This document shows, piece by piece, positions 37,147 through 45,726 of a DNA stretch of 64,000 nt. Source of the stretch: a bacterium (lineage in GTDB: Bacteria > JAJVIF01). Position numbers and translations under genes: made by a program. A model generated the notes under the pieces. The model ran no database searches. It was not told the origin of the DNA and saw only the letters and a list, made by a program, of their open reading frames with translations. The stretch is from positions 186,001-250,000 of the forward strand of contig JAJVIF010000003.1 in the NCBI GenBank assembly GCA_022072165.1. Direction: 5' to 3'. Positions within the stretch are counted from its first letter, which is position 1; each line of letters opens with the position of its first letter.

Positions 37147-37170
37147 CAGGCGGCCCGGATGGACCGCCTG
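37147..37170 (-). terminator. Hairpin between the convergent kinase and paralog E genes
   Basis: CAGGCGG/CCGCCTG with a 10-base loop. On the minus strand TTTGCATT follows, so it more likely ends the paralog E transcript. Confidence 0.55.
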
Positions 37171-37198
37171 AGATACTGCTGTTGATGACCGGGCTGGG

Positions 37199-40015
37199 TT
37201 AGAAGCGTCGGAAGTTGATCGCCCCACCATCGGCACTGGTCTGGTAGAGTGCGCCGAAGTCCTGGGTGCCCGGGAAGGGCACCACATAAGCGCGTGGGAA
37301 ACCGACCGGACCAATCGCCTCTTCCGGACTGAACGTCGCGCCATTGTCGCAGGATGTCCGTCCTCGTAGCGTATTGGAAGCCCCGCCGCTTGCGGTCCAG
37401 TAGAGCATCAGCTCACCGGTGGGGTAGTAGCGGACGCCGGGGTACTGGACATAGGCACTCCCTGAATCCAGGTTGGTCTGGAAGGTCGTAGTTTGTCCGC
37501 CAGTCGTGCTGGTGAAGAGGCAGACCCCAATGCTGCTGTTGTTGTTAAAACGCGCGGCATAGGCCAGCGTCATGCCCGTCGCATCGGTGGGATCCGCCAT
37601 ACCTCGGCCATAGGCAAAGACTGTCGAAATCCCGATACCAGTGTTGTGGAAGTAATGATTGACTGGGCTCCAACTCGCGCCGTTGTCATCACTCCGTCGG
37701 ATCCAGAGGGCCCCATCGGAGCCGGTGCCAAAGCGGACCGAGCAGTGATAGACCTTGTTGTTGGGCGCAAAGAAGAGACTGGCACCAAAGCCGCCATCAC
37801 ACAGACCCGGCAGCATCGGTCCAGCCCCCAGGGCCAGCGCGCCGCTGCTGGTCTGCACAGTTTTAAAATTGCAGGTGCCGGTGCTGTAGCTCAGGATGAC
37901 ATGCGCGGGATTGTTGGGATCAACGGCCCCGGTGAGGGAGTACTTCTGGCCAACAGAATCTACAAAGCGCTCCACCCAGGGATCCTGGCCGTAGTTGCCA
38001 CTGGTCCAGACTGAGAGCCGGGTATTGCCAAAATCAGGACGTGGCTGCTGTCCCATGGCATACACCGTTCCATCCGGACTGGCGACCACGTACATGTCCC
38101 CCCAGGGGTTGACACTCGGTGTATCCGGTGGACTGTAGGACTGATCAATGACCGCACCCGCAGTCCAGGTGGCCCCGCCATCGGCAGAGACATACAGCCG
38201 ATGGGCATAGTCAGACTCAGATGGCGTCGCGTTGTCGTAGACCAGGGCATAGGCATGGTTGCCGGCTATTGCCATCCGGTAGTCACCGGAGAAGTTGCCG
38301 TTGTTCAGGGACTGCTGAGAAAATGCATTCGCGCTGAGCACACTGACTTCTGGTTCCGGCAGAAACGAAGTGATAGTGACTGGCACCACCGCAATGCTCG
38401 AGAGTCCACCAGGATCGGTAACCCGGACCGCGGCGGCATACGAACCCACCGGACAATACTGGAAGCTCCCTGTCGATACGCCGGAGGCTGGGGTATCCGG
38501 AACAAAGTTCCCTGGATCTCCACCCGGCAAATCGTAGTCAAACTCGAAAGTCAGATTAGCCGGGGTTTCCGCATCGGTGCTGGCGCTGGCATCAAAGAGG
38601 ACAGGCTTGCCGATCGCCCCAATAGCAGGATTGGGATTCAGGGCAGCGGTGGGAGGCGTATTCGGGACTGAGGTGTCTTCCACTTCAACCATGACCAGCG
38701 TCCCAGTATGGAAATCAGTCGGCTGGAAGAACGAAATCTCCCGATTGAGGCCGGAGGTCGGAGTTGGCTGACGCTGGTCCACCGCTTCTACCCATGCCCA
38801 GTAGGTCCCCGCACCAGTGCTGAGCTGATTCGTGATGAGCGTGGTCCAGACCGCATCGTCATAGAGACCCGTCCCACTCTGGGGAGTGGCTGGATCGAGG
38901 TTCAGCGGTGTCGCAAGGAGGCCCGGTACCCGGACAGTCAGTGATGCCACATCACTGGCAGCCGCGGTCTGATCCGGAGGTGTCTCCGCGAAGGCGAAGC
39001 CGTTCGCCACCACTGCACCCCGCTGCCAGTCACGCAGCCGGATTTCCAAAGTGGCGTTAGAAGACGGGTCGCCAGCTTCGAGGTTGTTATTGCTGAGTGT
39101 CGCCGTGACCGTCCAGGGCGCCTTGTGATGAAACTCCGGGAGGTAGTAGATCGGCTGCTGGCGCTGACCGATGTTGGAACCACGCCCCTGCGCACCCTGT
39201 CCCCAGGCGAGACCAATGGCGAGCCCCACCCGCAGTTCAGTCTGTCCGGGCTGGAGGTCGAACTTGAACTCGACTTCATCCCGCTCGCCCATCGCCATGG
39301 TGTTGTGACCCTGGGGGTTGCGGAGGTCGGCAAAGCCGTTCTGATTGCTGCCGGCAAAATTCCCGGGGCCGTCATCGCGAAAGAAGACGCGGTACGGATG
39401 CTCGGTCACATTGGGAGTCGGGTAATACGGCTCCAGGACGCTGTCGTAGAGATTGGTGTATCCCTCAGCATTTACCAGGACTTCCCGGGCGGCCGTCCGC
39501 CCGCTGCCAAAGCTCACAGGGCTGCCGAAGCCCTCGGTGAGGATGAAACCCATCACATCGAACGCGTGGAGGTCCAGACGACTGGCGAGGGTATAGGGCT
39601 GTGTCGGCAGCGCAAAGGGATGCGTCATGGCGATCCGGACGAGCACATTGCCATCCGGTGCAAAACTGATACCCGTGACTTCCAGGCAATCCTTACAAGG
39701 GGAGTTCGTGAAGAATCCGGTCCCATCGAGCTGGTAAGCGTCGCCCTTGGCCTCCGCGGTCCGAAGCGGTTCCAGCGACGCCTGCAGATTGCCGTTTTGT
39801 GGTGCCGTGATGGTGAGGGTATGCAGCCACCCGGCTTCGTTGTAGACCTCCATCCCGCCCGCGTCGCCGGTCAGGGCGATCATGGAGCCGGGAATGACAG
39901 GAGGTGGGGTGGCGGTGCCCGCCGAACCCGCGGGTGACAGCGGAGTACGGCTGCCTCCCTGGCAGGCGGTCGCCAGGAGGGCCAGAGCAAGCGTGGAGAG
40001 GAGATACCGGGACAT
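37199..40015 (-). CDS. Giant surface lipoprotein paralog E
   Basis: 938 residues. ATG 40015 has GGGAG upstream and a lipoprotein signal MSRYLLSTLALALLATAC. Family domain: CKDC near residue 110, HPF 21 residues after the second Cys, RLDLHAFD, EFHHKAPW, LRDWQRG. One PKD-like module starts PPTAALNP and lacks the Cys of A and B. The propeller half has the clearest Asp-boxes of the five (SADGGATW, SDDNGASW), plus STTGGQTT. It ends convergent with the kinase/ATPase gene. Ligand unknown; surface exposure inferred from the signal and domain types. Confidence 0.88.
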   Translation of the reverse strand: MSRYLLSTLALALLATACQGGSRTPLSPAGSAGTATPPPVIPGSMIALTGDAGGMEVYNEAGWLHTLTITAPQNGNLQASLEPLRTAEAKGDAYQLDGTGFFTNSPCKDCLEVTGISFAPDGNVLVRIAMTHPFALPTQPYTLASRLDLHAFDVMGFILTEGFGSPVSFGSGRTAAREVLVNAEGYTNLYDSVLEPYYPTPNVTEHPYRVFFRDDGPGNFAGSNQNGFADLRNPQGHNTMAMGERDEVEFKFDLQPGQTELRVGLAIGLAWGQGAQGRGSNIGQRQQPIYYLPEFHHKAPWTVTATLSNNNLEAGDPSSNATLEIRLRDWQRGAVVANGFAFAETPPDQTAAASDVASLTVRVPGLLATPLNLDPATPQSGTGLYDDAVWTTLITNQLSTGAGTYWAWVEAVDQRQPTPTSGLNREISFFQPTDFHTGTLVMVEVEDTSVPNTPPTAALNPNPAIGAIGKPVLFDASASTDAETPANLTFEFDYDLPGGDPGNFVPDTPASGVSTGSFQYCPVGSYAAAVRVTDPGGLSSIAVVPVTITSFLPEPEVSVLSANAFSQQSLNNGNFSGDYRMAIAGNHAYALVYDNATPSESDYAHRLYVSADGGATWTAGAVIDQSYSPPDTPSVNPWGDMYVVASPDGTVYAMGQQPRPDFGNTRLSVWTSGNYGQDPWVERFVDSVGQKYSLTGAVDPNNPAHVILSYSTGTCNFKTVQTSSGALALGAGPMLPGLCDGGFGASLFFAPNNKVYHCSVRFGTGSDGALWIRRSDDNGASWSPVNHYFHNTGIGISTVFAYGRGMADPTDATGMTLAYAARFNNNSSIGVCLFTSTTGGQTTTFQTNLDSGSAYVQYPGVRYYPTGELMLYWTASGGASNTLRGRTSCDNGATFSPEEAIGPVGFPRAYVVPFPGTQDFGALYQTSADGGAINFRRF

Positions 40016-40197
40016 GTGACGGCTCCCTTCAGAGCTGGAGGACTGGCACCAATAGCAACGGCCCCGCACCTTCCCACGTGGGCGTGCAATGGCTGAATCC
40101 ACTCGCCACCAGTGAAAACTGTTGGCGAAGAGACTTCAGTGGGCGTACTGCTTTGGGCAGAGTCGAGTATAGCGAACCTGACACTGATCTGTTTCAA

Positions 40198-41892
40198 TCA
40201 GCCTGAAGCAACACCTGTGGCTTCTCGCAGATAGCTGGACGCCAGTTCCCGGGCCGCCGACTGGTCGATCCGGTCCCCCAGCATTCGCGCCAGTTCCGCG
40301 ACCCGTGCATCCCCCTCCACCGGCACGATGGTGATGCGGTCCCCCGCCAGATCTCGTCGCACCGCCAGATGCTGGGCGGCACAGGCCGCCACCTGCGGCA
40401 AGTGACTCACGATCAGCACCTGCTGCCACTGGCTGAGCTCCCGGAACTTCGCTCCCACCTGGAATGCCGTATCCCCACCAATACCCAAATCCCCTTCGTC
40501 CACCACCATCAACGACTGCAACGGCGGGAAGGCCTGCAGCGCCTTGAACGCCAGCGCCAGGCGTGTCACTTCCCCACCTGAAGCTATCTGCTGGAAGGGC
40601 TGCAGCGCTTCCCGGGGAGCAGTCGCCAGCAACAGGTCCACATGGTCGCTTCCCGAGGCTCCTAGAGCCGACGGGTCCGCTTCGATCCGGAACTCCACCC
40701 GGGCATGCGCCAGATTCAGGTCCTTCAGATGCCCCAACAGCCGTGCCTCAACCAGGGGGGCGAGGGCGATCCGACGGGCATGCAGGAGCGCAGCTGCCTG
40801 CCGCGCAGTGCTTTCTGCCTGAGCGACCTCTTGCTGCAGCAGCGCCATCTGCTCTTCGCCCCCTTCGATGAGTTCCAAATCAGTGGCGACCTGATCCCGC
40901 AGCGCCAGAAGCCCCGCGAAATCGAGGCGGTACTTCCGCTTGAGTTGCTCCAGTTGCGCCAGACGGCGGTCGACACGATGCAGCCGTTCGGGATCCCCCT
41001 CCAGCTGCTCGCTGTAATGGAGCAGCTGACGTCCCCACTCCTGGAGCTGCTCCAGCATCCCGGCCAGTTGTTCGCGACAGACGGCCCAGTCCGCGTCGAG
41101 GTCCGCGAGGAGTTCCACCCGCTCCAGGACCGCCGCCAGCTGGTCATAGACTGCCGGCGACTCCGGGGCGCTTTCCTGCAGGAGCGTGGCCGCTTCCCCC
41201 GCGGCCTGTCGCAACTCGGCGATGCTGGCCAGTCGCTGCTGCTCCTGGTTGAGACGCGCTTCCTCATCGGGCATCAGCTGCGCGATGGTCAGTTCCTGAT
41301 GCTGGAACTCCAGAAAGCTGTGTCGCTCCAGGGCGGCCGCCCGTTGCTGTTCGGCTGCCGCAAGTGCGGATCGTGCTTTTTTGAGGGTGCGGAAGGCCTG
41401 CTCCATCGCGAGACATGCTGCACGGTGTTCGGGATCGCCGAGCGAATCGAGGAGCGTCGCCGGATCGATCCGTGTGAGGTAGCGGACCTGGTTTTGCCCG
41501 AGCAGGTCCATGAGCGCTTCGCTGATCTGCTGCAGGACCCCCAGCGAAATGCGACGGCCATTGAGGAAAACCCGGGAACGTCCGCCACGGACCACCGAGC
41601 GCTCGAGGAGGAACTCCCCCTCTTCTTCGGGCTCCCAGATGCCAGCGGCGATCAGGCTCTGGACCTCCGGACGGGCCGGGTCGAGCAGGAAGGTCCCCAG
41701 CACTTTCACTTCCCCGGTGGCCTGCGCGAAGACATCCTCGCCCACCTTTTCACCGAGCAAAAAGCCGAGGGCACCAAGGAGCATGGACTTGCCTACCCCG
41801 GTCTCGCCGGTGATGGCGGTCATGCCCGGTCCGAAGGTCAGCCGGGTGTCGTGGAGGAGCTTGAAGTCGGCGATCTCGAGTTCGCAGAGCAT
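40198..41892 (-). CDS. recN: DNA repair protein RecN
   Basis: 564 residues, the usual length. SMC-like ATPase that works in double-strand break repair with RecA. Walker A GETGVGKS at 29-36, long coiled coil (about 160-380) around a short hinge, ABC signature ASGGEVTRLALAF near 440, and Walker B VVDEGDLGIGGD, where the family usually has DEIDxGIGG, so Ile is replaced by Gly. ATG 41892 is chosen; a TACACT box lies 11 bases upstream. Divergent from the 141-residue gene with only 43 bases between starts. Confidence 0.94.
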   Translation of the reverse strand: MLCELEIADFKLLHDTRLTFGPGMTAITGETGVGKSMLLGALGFLLGEKVGEDVFAQATGEVKVLGTFLLDPARPEVQSLIAAGIWEPEEEGEFLLERSVVRGGRSRVFLNGRRISLGVLQQISEALMDLLGQNQVRYLTRIDPATLLDSLGDPEHRAACLAMEQAFRTLKKARSALAAAEQQRAAALERHSFLEFQHQELTIAQLMPDEEARLNQEQQRLASIAELRQAAGEAATLLQESAPESPAVYDQLAAVLERVELLADLDADWAVCREQLAGMLEQLQEWGRQLLHYSEQLEGDPERLHRVDRRLAQLEQLKRKYRLDFAGLLALRDQVATDLELIEGGEEQMALLQQEVAQAESTARQAAALLHARRIALAPLVEARLLGHLKDLNLAHARVEFRIEADPSALGASGSDHVDLLLATAPREALQPFQQIASGGEVTRLALAFKALQAFPPLQSLMVVDEGDLGIGGDTAFQVGAKFRELSQWQQVLIVSHLPQVAACAAQHLAVRRDLAGDRITIVPVEGDARVAELARMLGDRIDQSAARELASSYLREATGVASG

Positions 41893-41903
41893 CCTGACGG
41901 GGG

Positions 41904-41928
41904 AGTGTACGCCGGTTGCAGGCATAAT
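41904..41928. promoter_or_regulatory. Overlapping divergent promoters of recN and the 41936 gene
   Basis: TACACT on the minus strand (41904-41909) is 11 bases from the recN ATG; CATAAT on the plus strand (41923-41928) is 7 bases from GTG 41936. Each promoter's upstream region lies inside the other gene's start. Neither start has a ribosome site. Confidence 0.5.
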
Positions 41929-41935
41929 CGCCGTC

Positions 41936-42361
41936 GTGGCCACTCCCACTCTGACCGATCGCGGCACCGGCCAGCACCTGGTGCTCGTGGTGAAGCGGAT
42001 CCTGGCACCGGGGATTCACACCGCCCCTGGCTTTGGGGTCGCGTGGTTCGCGCCTGCCGGCACGACACGTCAGACCCTGGGCGCGACGACTCTCCGCGCC
42101 TGGCGCTTCTTTGTCACGCCCTGCAAAGCCTTCCCCCTGCTCCGCGACAGCTTCACCACTCCCGCCCTCCGCTGTGATGGACGGGGGCTCACCGTCACGG
42201 CTCCTGACAGTCATCCGCCAGATATGTGGGAACAGCGACTGGGCGATGTCGCCGCGCCGGTCCCGATTCCCTGGCCCCTGGGGAGCGTCGGTAATCCGGG
42301 GCCTGACTATGTGCCGCCGAAGAAGGGTGGCAAACGCCCCACTGCCGGTGATGCCCAGTGA
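41936..42361 (+). CDS. Hypothetical protein
   Basis: 141 residues from GTG 41936. The N-terminal 95 residues have mixed strands (GQHLVLVVKRILAPGIHTAPGFGVAWFAP); the C-terminus is Pro/Lys-rich (PGPDYVPPKKGGKRP). No recognised family, signal or membrane segment. Its stop overlaps the GTG start of the next gene (GTGA at 42358-42361), so the two are translationally coupled. Confidence 0.6.
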   Translation: MATPTLTDRGTGQHLVLVVKRILAPGIHTAPGFGVAWFAPAGTTRQTLGATTLRAWRFFVTPCKAFPLLRDSFTTPALRCDGRGLTVTAPDSHPPDMWEQRLGDVAAPVPIPWPLGSVGNPGPDYVPPKKGGKRPTAGDAQ

Positions 42362-43068
42362 TCCGGGGAGCGCGGCGCGGCGCGGTTGAGATCCACTATG
42401 ACGACTCCCTCGCGGCGTTTCACTGCCCGCACTGCGGCATGGAATTCGCCCCCGATGATGTCCTGTGCATCAGCTGCGGCTATGAGTTCGCCGATGAGCA
42501 GCACCCCTACGCTGTGTCGTTGCGTCGCCCGACCCCAGTCCTCGATGCCGCCGGGTTCCTGACCGACGACAGCGCGGCAGCGCTGACCACCGCGCTCCAG
42601 GCGCTGAGCCAGCAGTGCGGCATGGAAGTCCTCCTTGCGATCTTCCCGCCCGAGCTGCAGCGCCCGCCATCGGAGATCGCGTGGTACTACGGCAACACCT
42701 GGGAAGTGGGGGGCATCACCAGCGACATCGGTCCCATCCGTCTCCCTCCTGCTGAGCCCGCAAAACTGATGCTTGCGGCTCTCGGCGAGATTCTGCTCCT
42801 CCCCTGGACCCTGCTGAAGTCGGTGGTGCAACTGGCGTTGCACGCCCTGAAGCCCCCTCCCTCACCCACCGAGCGGGGGCTTCTCATCGCGGTCTTCCCC
42901 CACTGGAAGACCATCACGCTGGAGCCGACGATTGCCGCGGACAGCACCTGGAAGCTGGGAGATCCGGAGCTCGCCGCCCTGCTGGAAGCGACAGTTGCGG
43001 ACCTCACTCCGGAGTCGCTGCAACATCTCGTGGCATCACTGGGAACCTATTGCGATCCGCCGGCGTAA
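42358..43068 (+). CDS. Zinc-ribbon plus TPM-domain protein
   Basis: 236 residues. A zinc ribbon has CPHCG (about 23-27) and CISCG (about 37-41). It is followed by a TPM-type domain (about 60-110: VLDAAGFLTDDSAAALTTALQAL), a fold seen in thylakoid and bacterial TPM phosphatase-like proteins. A hydrophobic stretch near 136-160 (LAALGEILLLPWTLLKSVV) could be a membrane segment, and the C-terminus carries a further alpha/beta part. Function unknown; many TPM proteins act at membranes. It is coupled by a 4-base overlap to the upstream gene and is followed by a TPR lipoprotein. Confidence 0.7.
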   Translation: MIRGARRGAVEIHYDDSLAAFHCPHCGMEFAPDDVLCISCGYEFADEQHPYAVSLRRPTPVLDAAGFLTDDSAAALTTALQALSQQCGMEVLLAIFPPELQRPPSEIAWYYGNTWEVGGITSDIGPIRLPPAEPAKLMLAALGEILLLPWTLLKSVVQLALHALKPPPSPTERGLLIAVFPHWKTITLEPTIAADSTWKLGDPELAALLEATVADLTPESLQHLVASLGTYCDPPA

Positions 43069-43110
43069 GGGGAGGTCCCGCAGCGGGGCCGATGATGGAC
43101 ATTAATCCTG

Positions 43111-43983
43111 ATGAAGCCCGGCCTCCTGATCCTGGTCCTGCTGCTCAGCATCGGCGCCCTCCTCCCCGGATGCGCCGGGTCGCCGCGCCAACCCCGGGCT
43201 CCGCAGGTGGTGGATGGCACGGAAGCGGGCATCGACCTGGTGGAGGCGACCCGGTCGCTCAAGGCGCAGCTCGAAGTCGCGCCGGAAGACCCCCAGACGC
43301 TTCTGGCACTGGGCAATGTGTTTGCGCGTCGCGGACTCTACAGCGAGGCGATTGCGACTTTTCGGACCCTGACCCGGGTCGATGATCAGCACGCGGTCGG
43401 CTGGCACAATCTCGCCCTGTGTTATGAGCGTCAGGGGCTGATCCGCGAAGCCCGGGCTGCCGCGGAAACGGCCGCGACCCTCGCCCCCGGGAATCAGATG
43501 TTTGTGCAGGAAGTCCAGCGTGTGACAGCCCTCCAGCGAGACGGGGAGTCGGGGCAGCGCGCCTTTACCGAAAAGGTGTCGCAGGCGTATCACGCCCTGA
43601 ATCGCTTCGATGCCGATGGCCTGAAGTACGCCGCGTCCTTGGTGGAAGACCTCATGCGGGTCTGGCCAGAGCAGAGCGAAACCTGGAATGCGGCGGGGCT
43701 GGTGGCGGTCCGACAAGGGGATGTCGTGGCGGGCGCGACCCGCTTCGATACGGCCATCGAGCGGAATCCCAAGGCCTTGCAGGCGCGATACAACCGCGCA
43801 CTCCTCGCGTGGCAGGCGGGGGAGCCGGCGCTGGCACGACGTCATTTGTCAGCGCTTCGGAACCTCTTGCCTGCGGATGATGACCGTGGACGCCTCTATG
43901 TTGATCAGCTCCTGGGGGACCTCGACGCCGGGAAATCCCCCACCGATGCCCGCTTTGCCGCCCGGGAGTTCCCGGTCCGGTAA
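43111..43983 (+). CDS. TPR-repeat lipoprotein
   Basis: 290 residues. Lipoprotein signal MKPGLLILVLLLSIGALLPGC (Cys 21). TPR units follow, for example PQTLLALGNVFARRGLYSEAIATFRTLTRV and ALQARYNRALLAWQAGEPALARRHL. These proteins usually scaffold envelope complexes, as PilF and BamD do; the specific partner is unknown. ATG 43111 has no strong ribosome site. It is third in a co-directional set of small unknown genes. Confidence 0.75.
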   Translation: MKPGLLILVLLLSIGALLPGCAGSPRQPRAPQVVDGTEAGIDLVEATRSLKAQLEVAPEDPQTLLALGNVFARRGLYSEAIATFRTLTRVDDQHAVGWHNLALCYERQGLIREARAAAETAATLAPGNQMFVQEVQRVTALQRDGESGQRAFTEKVSQAYHALNRFDADGLKYAASLVEDLMRVWPEQSETWNAAGLVAVRQGDVVAGATRFDTAIERNPKALQARYNRALLAWQAGEPALARRHLSALRNLLPADDDRGRLYVDQLLGDLDAGKSPTDARFAAREFPVR

Positions 43984-44018
43984 GCCGGACTCGCTTGCGC
44001 AGGTCCGCCCGGGTGCCC

Positions 44019-44031
44019 TACGCTCCCTGTC
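44019..44031 (+). promoter_or_regulatory. Possible -10 box of the small membrane protein gene
   Basis: TACGCT (44019-44024) lies 7 bases before ATG 44032. It is a weak match, listed because the spacing repeats at other genes here. Confidence 0.3.
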
Positions 44032-44166
44032 ATGCTGCGGCAACTCCCAACACCAGTCCGGTTTGCGGTCGCGTTGCTGCTGGGCGCGTTATGTGCGGTG
44101 GGGTTCACGCTGATTGTGTATGGCGGGGTCATGGTGTTCCAGCAACTGCCGCAATCGGGTCGGTAA
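44032..44166 (+). CDS. Small single-pass membrane protein
   Basis: 44 residues: MLRQLPTPVRFAVALLLGAL at the start, then one membrane helix (about 12-37) and a short QQLPQSGR tail. It follows the TPR lipoprotein by 48 bases on the same strand. Codon use is normal for this genome. It could be a real small membrane protein; no family is recognised. Confidence 0.45.
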   Translation: MLRQLPTPVRFAVALLLGALCAVGFTLIVYGGVMVFQQLPQSGR

Positions 44167-44184
44167 GTAGCTTCTAAAACATCC

Positions 44185-44990
44185 CCTGGCGACTGTGTGG
44201 AGAGCCCCCGGCGGCGGCGGAAAGCCCCCGGTCGCTTCGCGACCACCCCCGCAAGCGGGGGGGGACCCACATAATCGTTACGGCAGCGAATGCGCCTGCG
44301 CCGGAGACCAGGTCTTTAGACCTGGACGTGGTATGTGGTCCGGACGGATCTAAGCGCTAGCGTGTCGGGGACTGGACCAAAGATCGCCCATACCTTGGAC
44401 TGAAGCGCTCGTGCCGTAGTAGTGCACCCCCTCCCCAGCCCTTCCCCGGACCAAGGTCCAGGGGAGGGAGCCAGAGGGGATCGCCCGACGCAAAGTGCCG
44501 CTAACTGCTCCCCCCCACCCGACCTTGGTCGGGAGGGGGGCTGGGGGGGGAGGGACATGGACCAGTGACCCATGCGCCGGAGCCCAGGCCCTAACCGGAG
44601 ACCAGGTCTTTAGACCTGGGACGTGATGTGTGGTCTGCACGGATCCATGCGCCGTTGTGTTGCGGACTGGACCAAAGATCACCCAGACTTTGGGCTGCGG
44701 CGCGTGCGCCGCTTGGGATTCTTAGGGTGTCTTCGCCAGGCGGCGCCAGGCCGCAGTCCATAGCAGAGAAGAATCGCAATGCACTGAACCCGGAGGGGCG
44801 ACCCCTGGTCGCCCGGTGGTCCGACGCCCGCGTCGGTGGGGGCCGCGACGCCACGTCGCGGTGAAAAAACGGGGGAACAAAGGCGGCGCAGCAAGCCTCG
44901 TCGCTACGGGAAGTCCTCGGTCGCTGCGAGTGGCCCCCGGCGGCGGCGCCGCCGGGGGCCACTCGCAGCGCGATCAGGTGCTTCCCGCCA
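44185..44990. repeat. Palindrome-module island R4
   Basis: Largest island with R7. Order is the reverse of R1: GCGACCACCCCCGCAAGCGGGG, tag hairpin CCAGGTC-TTTA-GACCTGG (44308-44325), a G-rich CCCTCCCC/GGACCAAGGTCC block (about 44420-44560), a second tag hairpin (44602-44619), then the GGGCGACC/GGTCGCCC and GACGCCCGCGTC block (44795-44860) and GCGGCGCAGCAAGCC. A GGCGGCGCCGCC stem sits at 44940-44960, just before the rnpA promoter. Confidence 0.8.
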
Positions 44991-45008
44991 CATGCGCCCA
45001 GCCCCGAC

Positions 45009-45014
45009 TACAAT
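45009..45014 (+). promoter_or_regulatory. -10 box TACAAT of rnpA
   Basis: TACAAT ends 11 bases before ATG 45026, leaving a leader of only a few bases and no ribosome site. Confidence 0.5.
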
Positions 45015-45025
45015 CGACTCCTGCT

Positions 45026-45436
45026 ATGAACCGACGCCCGACACTGCGCCGCCGCGATGAGTTCCAGCGGGCCTATCGCAAGGGGACCCGGGCCTTTCAG
45101 GATTTCCTGCAACTTCGCTACCTCGTCCGGGGCGATGATGGCCCCCTGCGTCTCGGCATCGTCATCCGCAGCGCGGTGATCCGACGGGCGGTCCGACGCA
45201 ACCGGGTGCGCCGTATGCTGCGGGAATCGATCCGCCAGCTGCTGCCCCAGGTTCCCTCCGGGATCGACCTGGTGCTGATCACCCAGGGGGAGCCTGCCTG
45301 CGACCATCAGCGTTACATCGATGCCGTCGTCCAGCGGGGATTACGGAAGTGCGGCGTGATGGGTCTGGAGCCACCGCCCTGGCCCACTGAACTCCCCGCC
45401 AACCGTTTCGCGGTCCGGGAAGGGGCGGGGGCATGA
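45026..45436 (+). CDS. rnpA: Ribonuclease P protein component
   Basis: 136 residues. Binds RNase P RNA for tRNA 5' maturation. Start MNRRPTLRRRDEFQRAYRKG is the usual RnpA opening. The conserved RNA-binding helix RRAVRRNRVRRMLRESIRQ lies near 57-75. The family's usual partner rpmH is not upstream; an island of palindromes is there instead and rpmH lies about 10 kb away. The 3' end overlaps yidD by 4 bases (ATGA). Confidence 0.93.
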   Translation: MNRRPTLRRRDEFQRAYRKGTRAFQDFLQLRYLVRGDDGPLRLGIVIRSAVIRRAVRRNRVRRMLRESIRQLLPQVPSGIDLVLITQGEPACDHQRYIDAVVQRGLRKCGVMGLEPPPWPTELPANRFAVREGAGA

Positions 45437-45720
45437 AGCGGTTGCTGGTCGGGGCGATCCATCTGTATCGTCGGTTTCTGGGGATCCATCTGCCGCCGGT
45501 CTGTCGCTTCCAGCCGACCTGTTCGCACTACGCGGAGGAGGCGCTGGAGCGGCATGGAGTCCTGAAAGGGAGTATGCTCGCCGGTTGGCGCCTGTTGCGC
45601 TGCAATCCGTGGGGCGAATCGGGGTGGGACCCGGTCCCTGCGGGGCATTGGGGGGCGGCCTGGCGGCGTCGACTCATCGGCGCGCCCCTCCCACCACCCA
45701 CTGAAGGGGACCCGTCCTAA
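45433..45720 (+). CDS. yidD: Membrane protein insertion efficiency factor YidD
   Basis: 95 residues. YidD assists insertion of membrane proteins next to YidC. The family motif is intact: CRFQPTCSHYAEEAL, then RLLRCNPWGESGWDPVP. The N-terminal amphipathic helix (MKRLLVGAIHLYRRFLG) binds the membrane. Start overlaps rnpA by 4 bases and yidC starts 6 bases after its stop. Confidence 0.95.
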   Translation: MKRLLVGAIHLYRRFLGIHLPPVCRFQPTCSHYAEEALERHGVLKGSMLAGWRLLRCNPWGESGWDPVPAGHWGAAWRRRLIGAPLPPPTEGDPS

Positions 45721-45726
45721 ACCGGC

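Noticed and set aside
1-40015. CxxC of the lipoproteins as c-type heme sites
   Set aside because: The second Cys is not followed by His (CxxCF, CxxCM, CxxCL), so CxxCH is not met.
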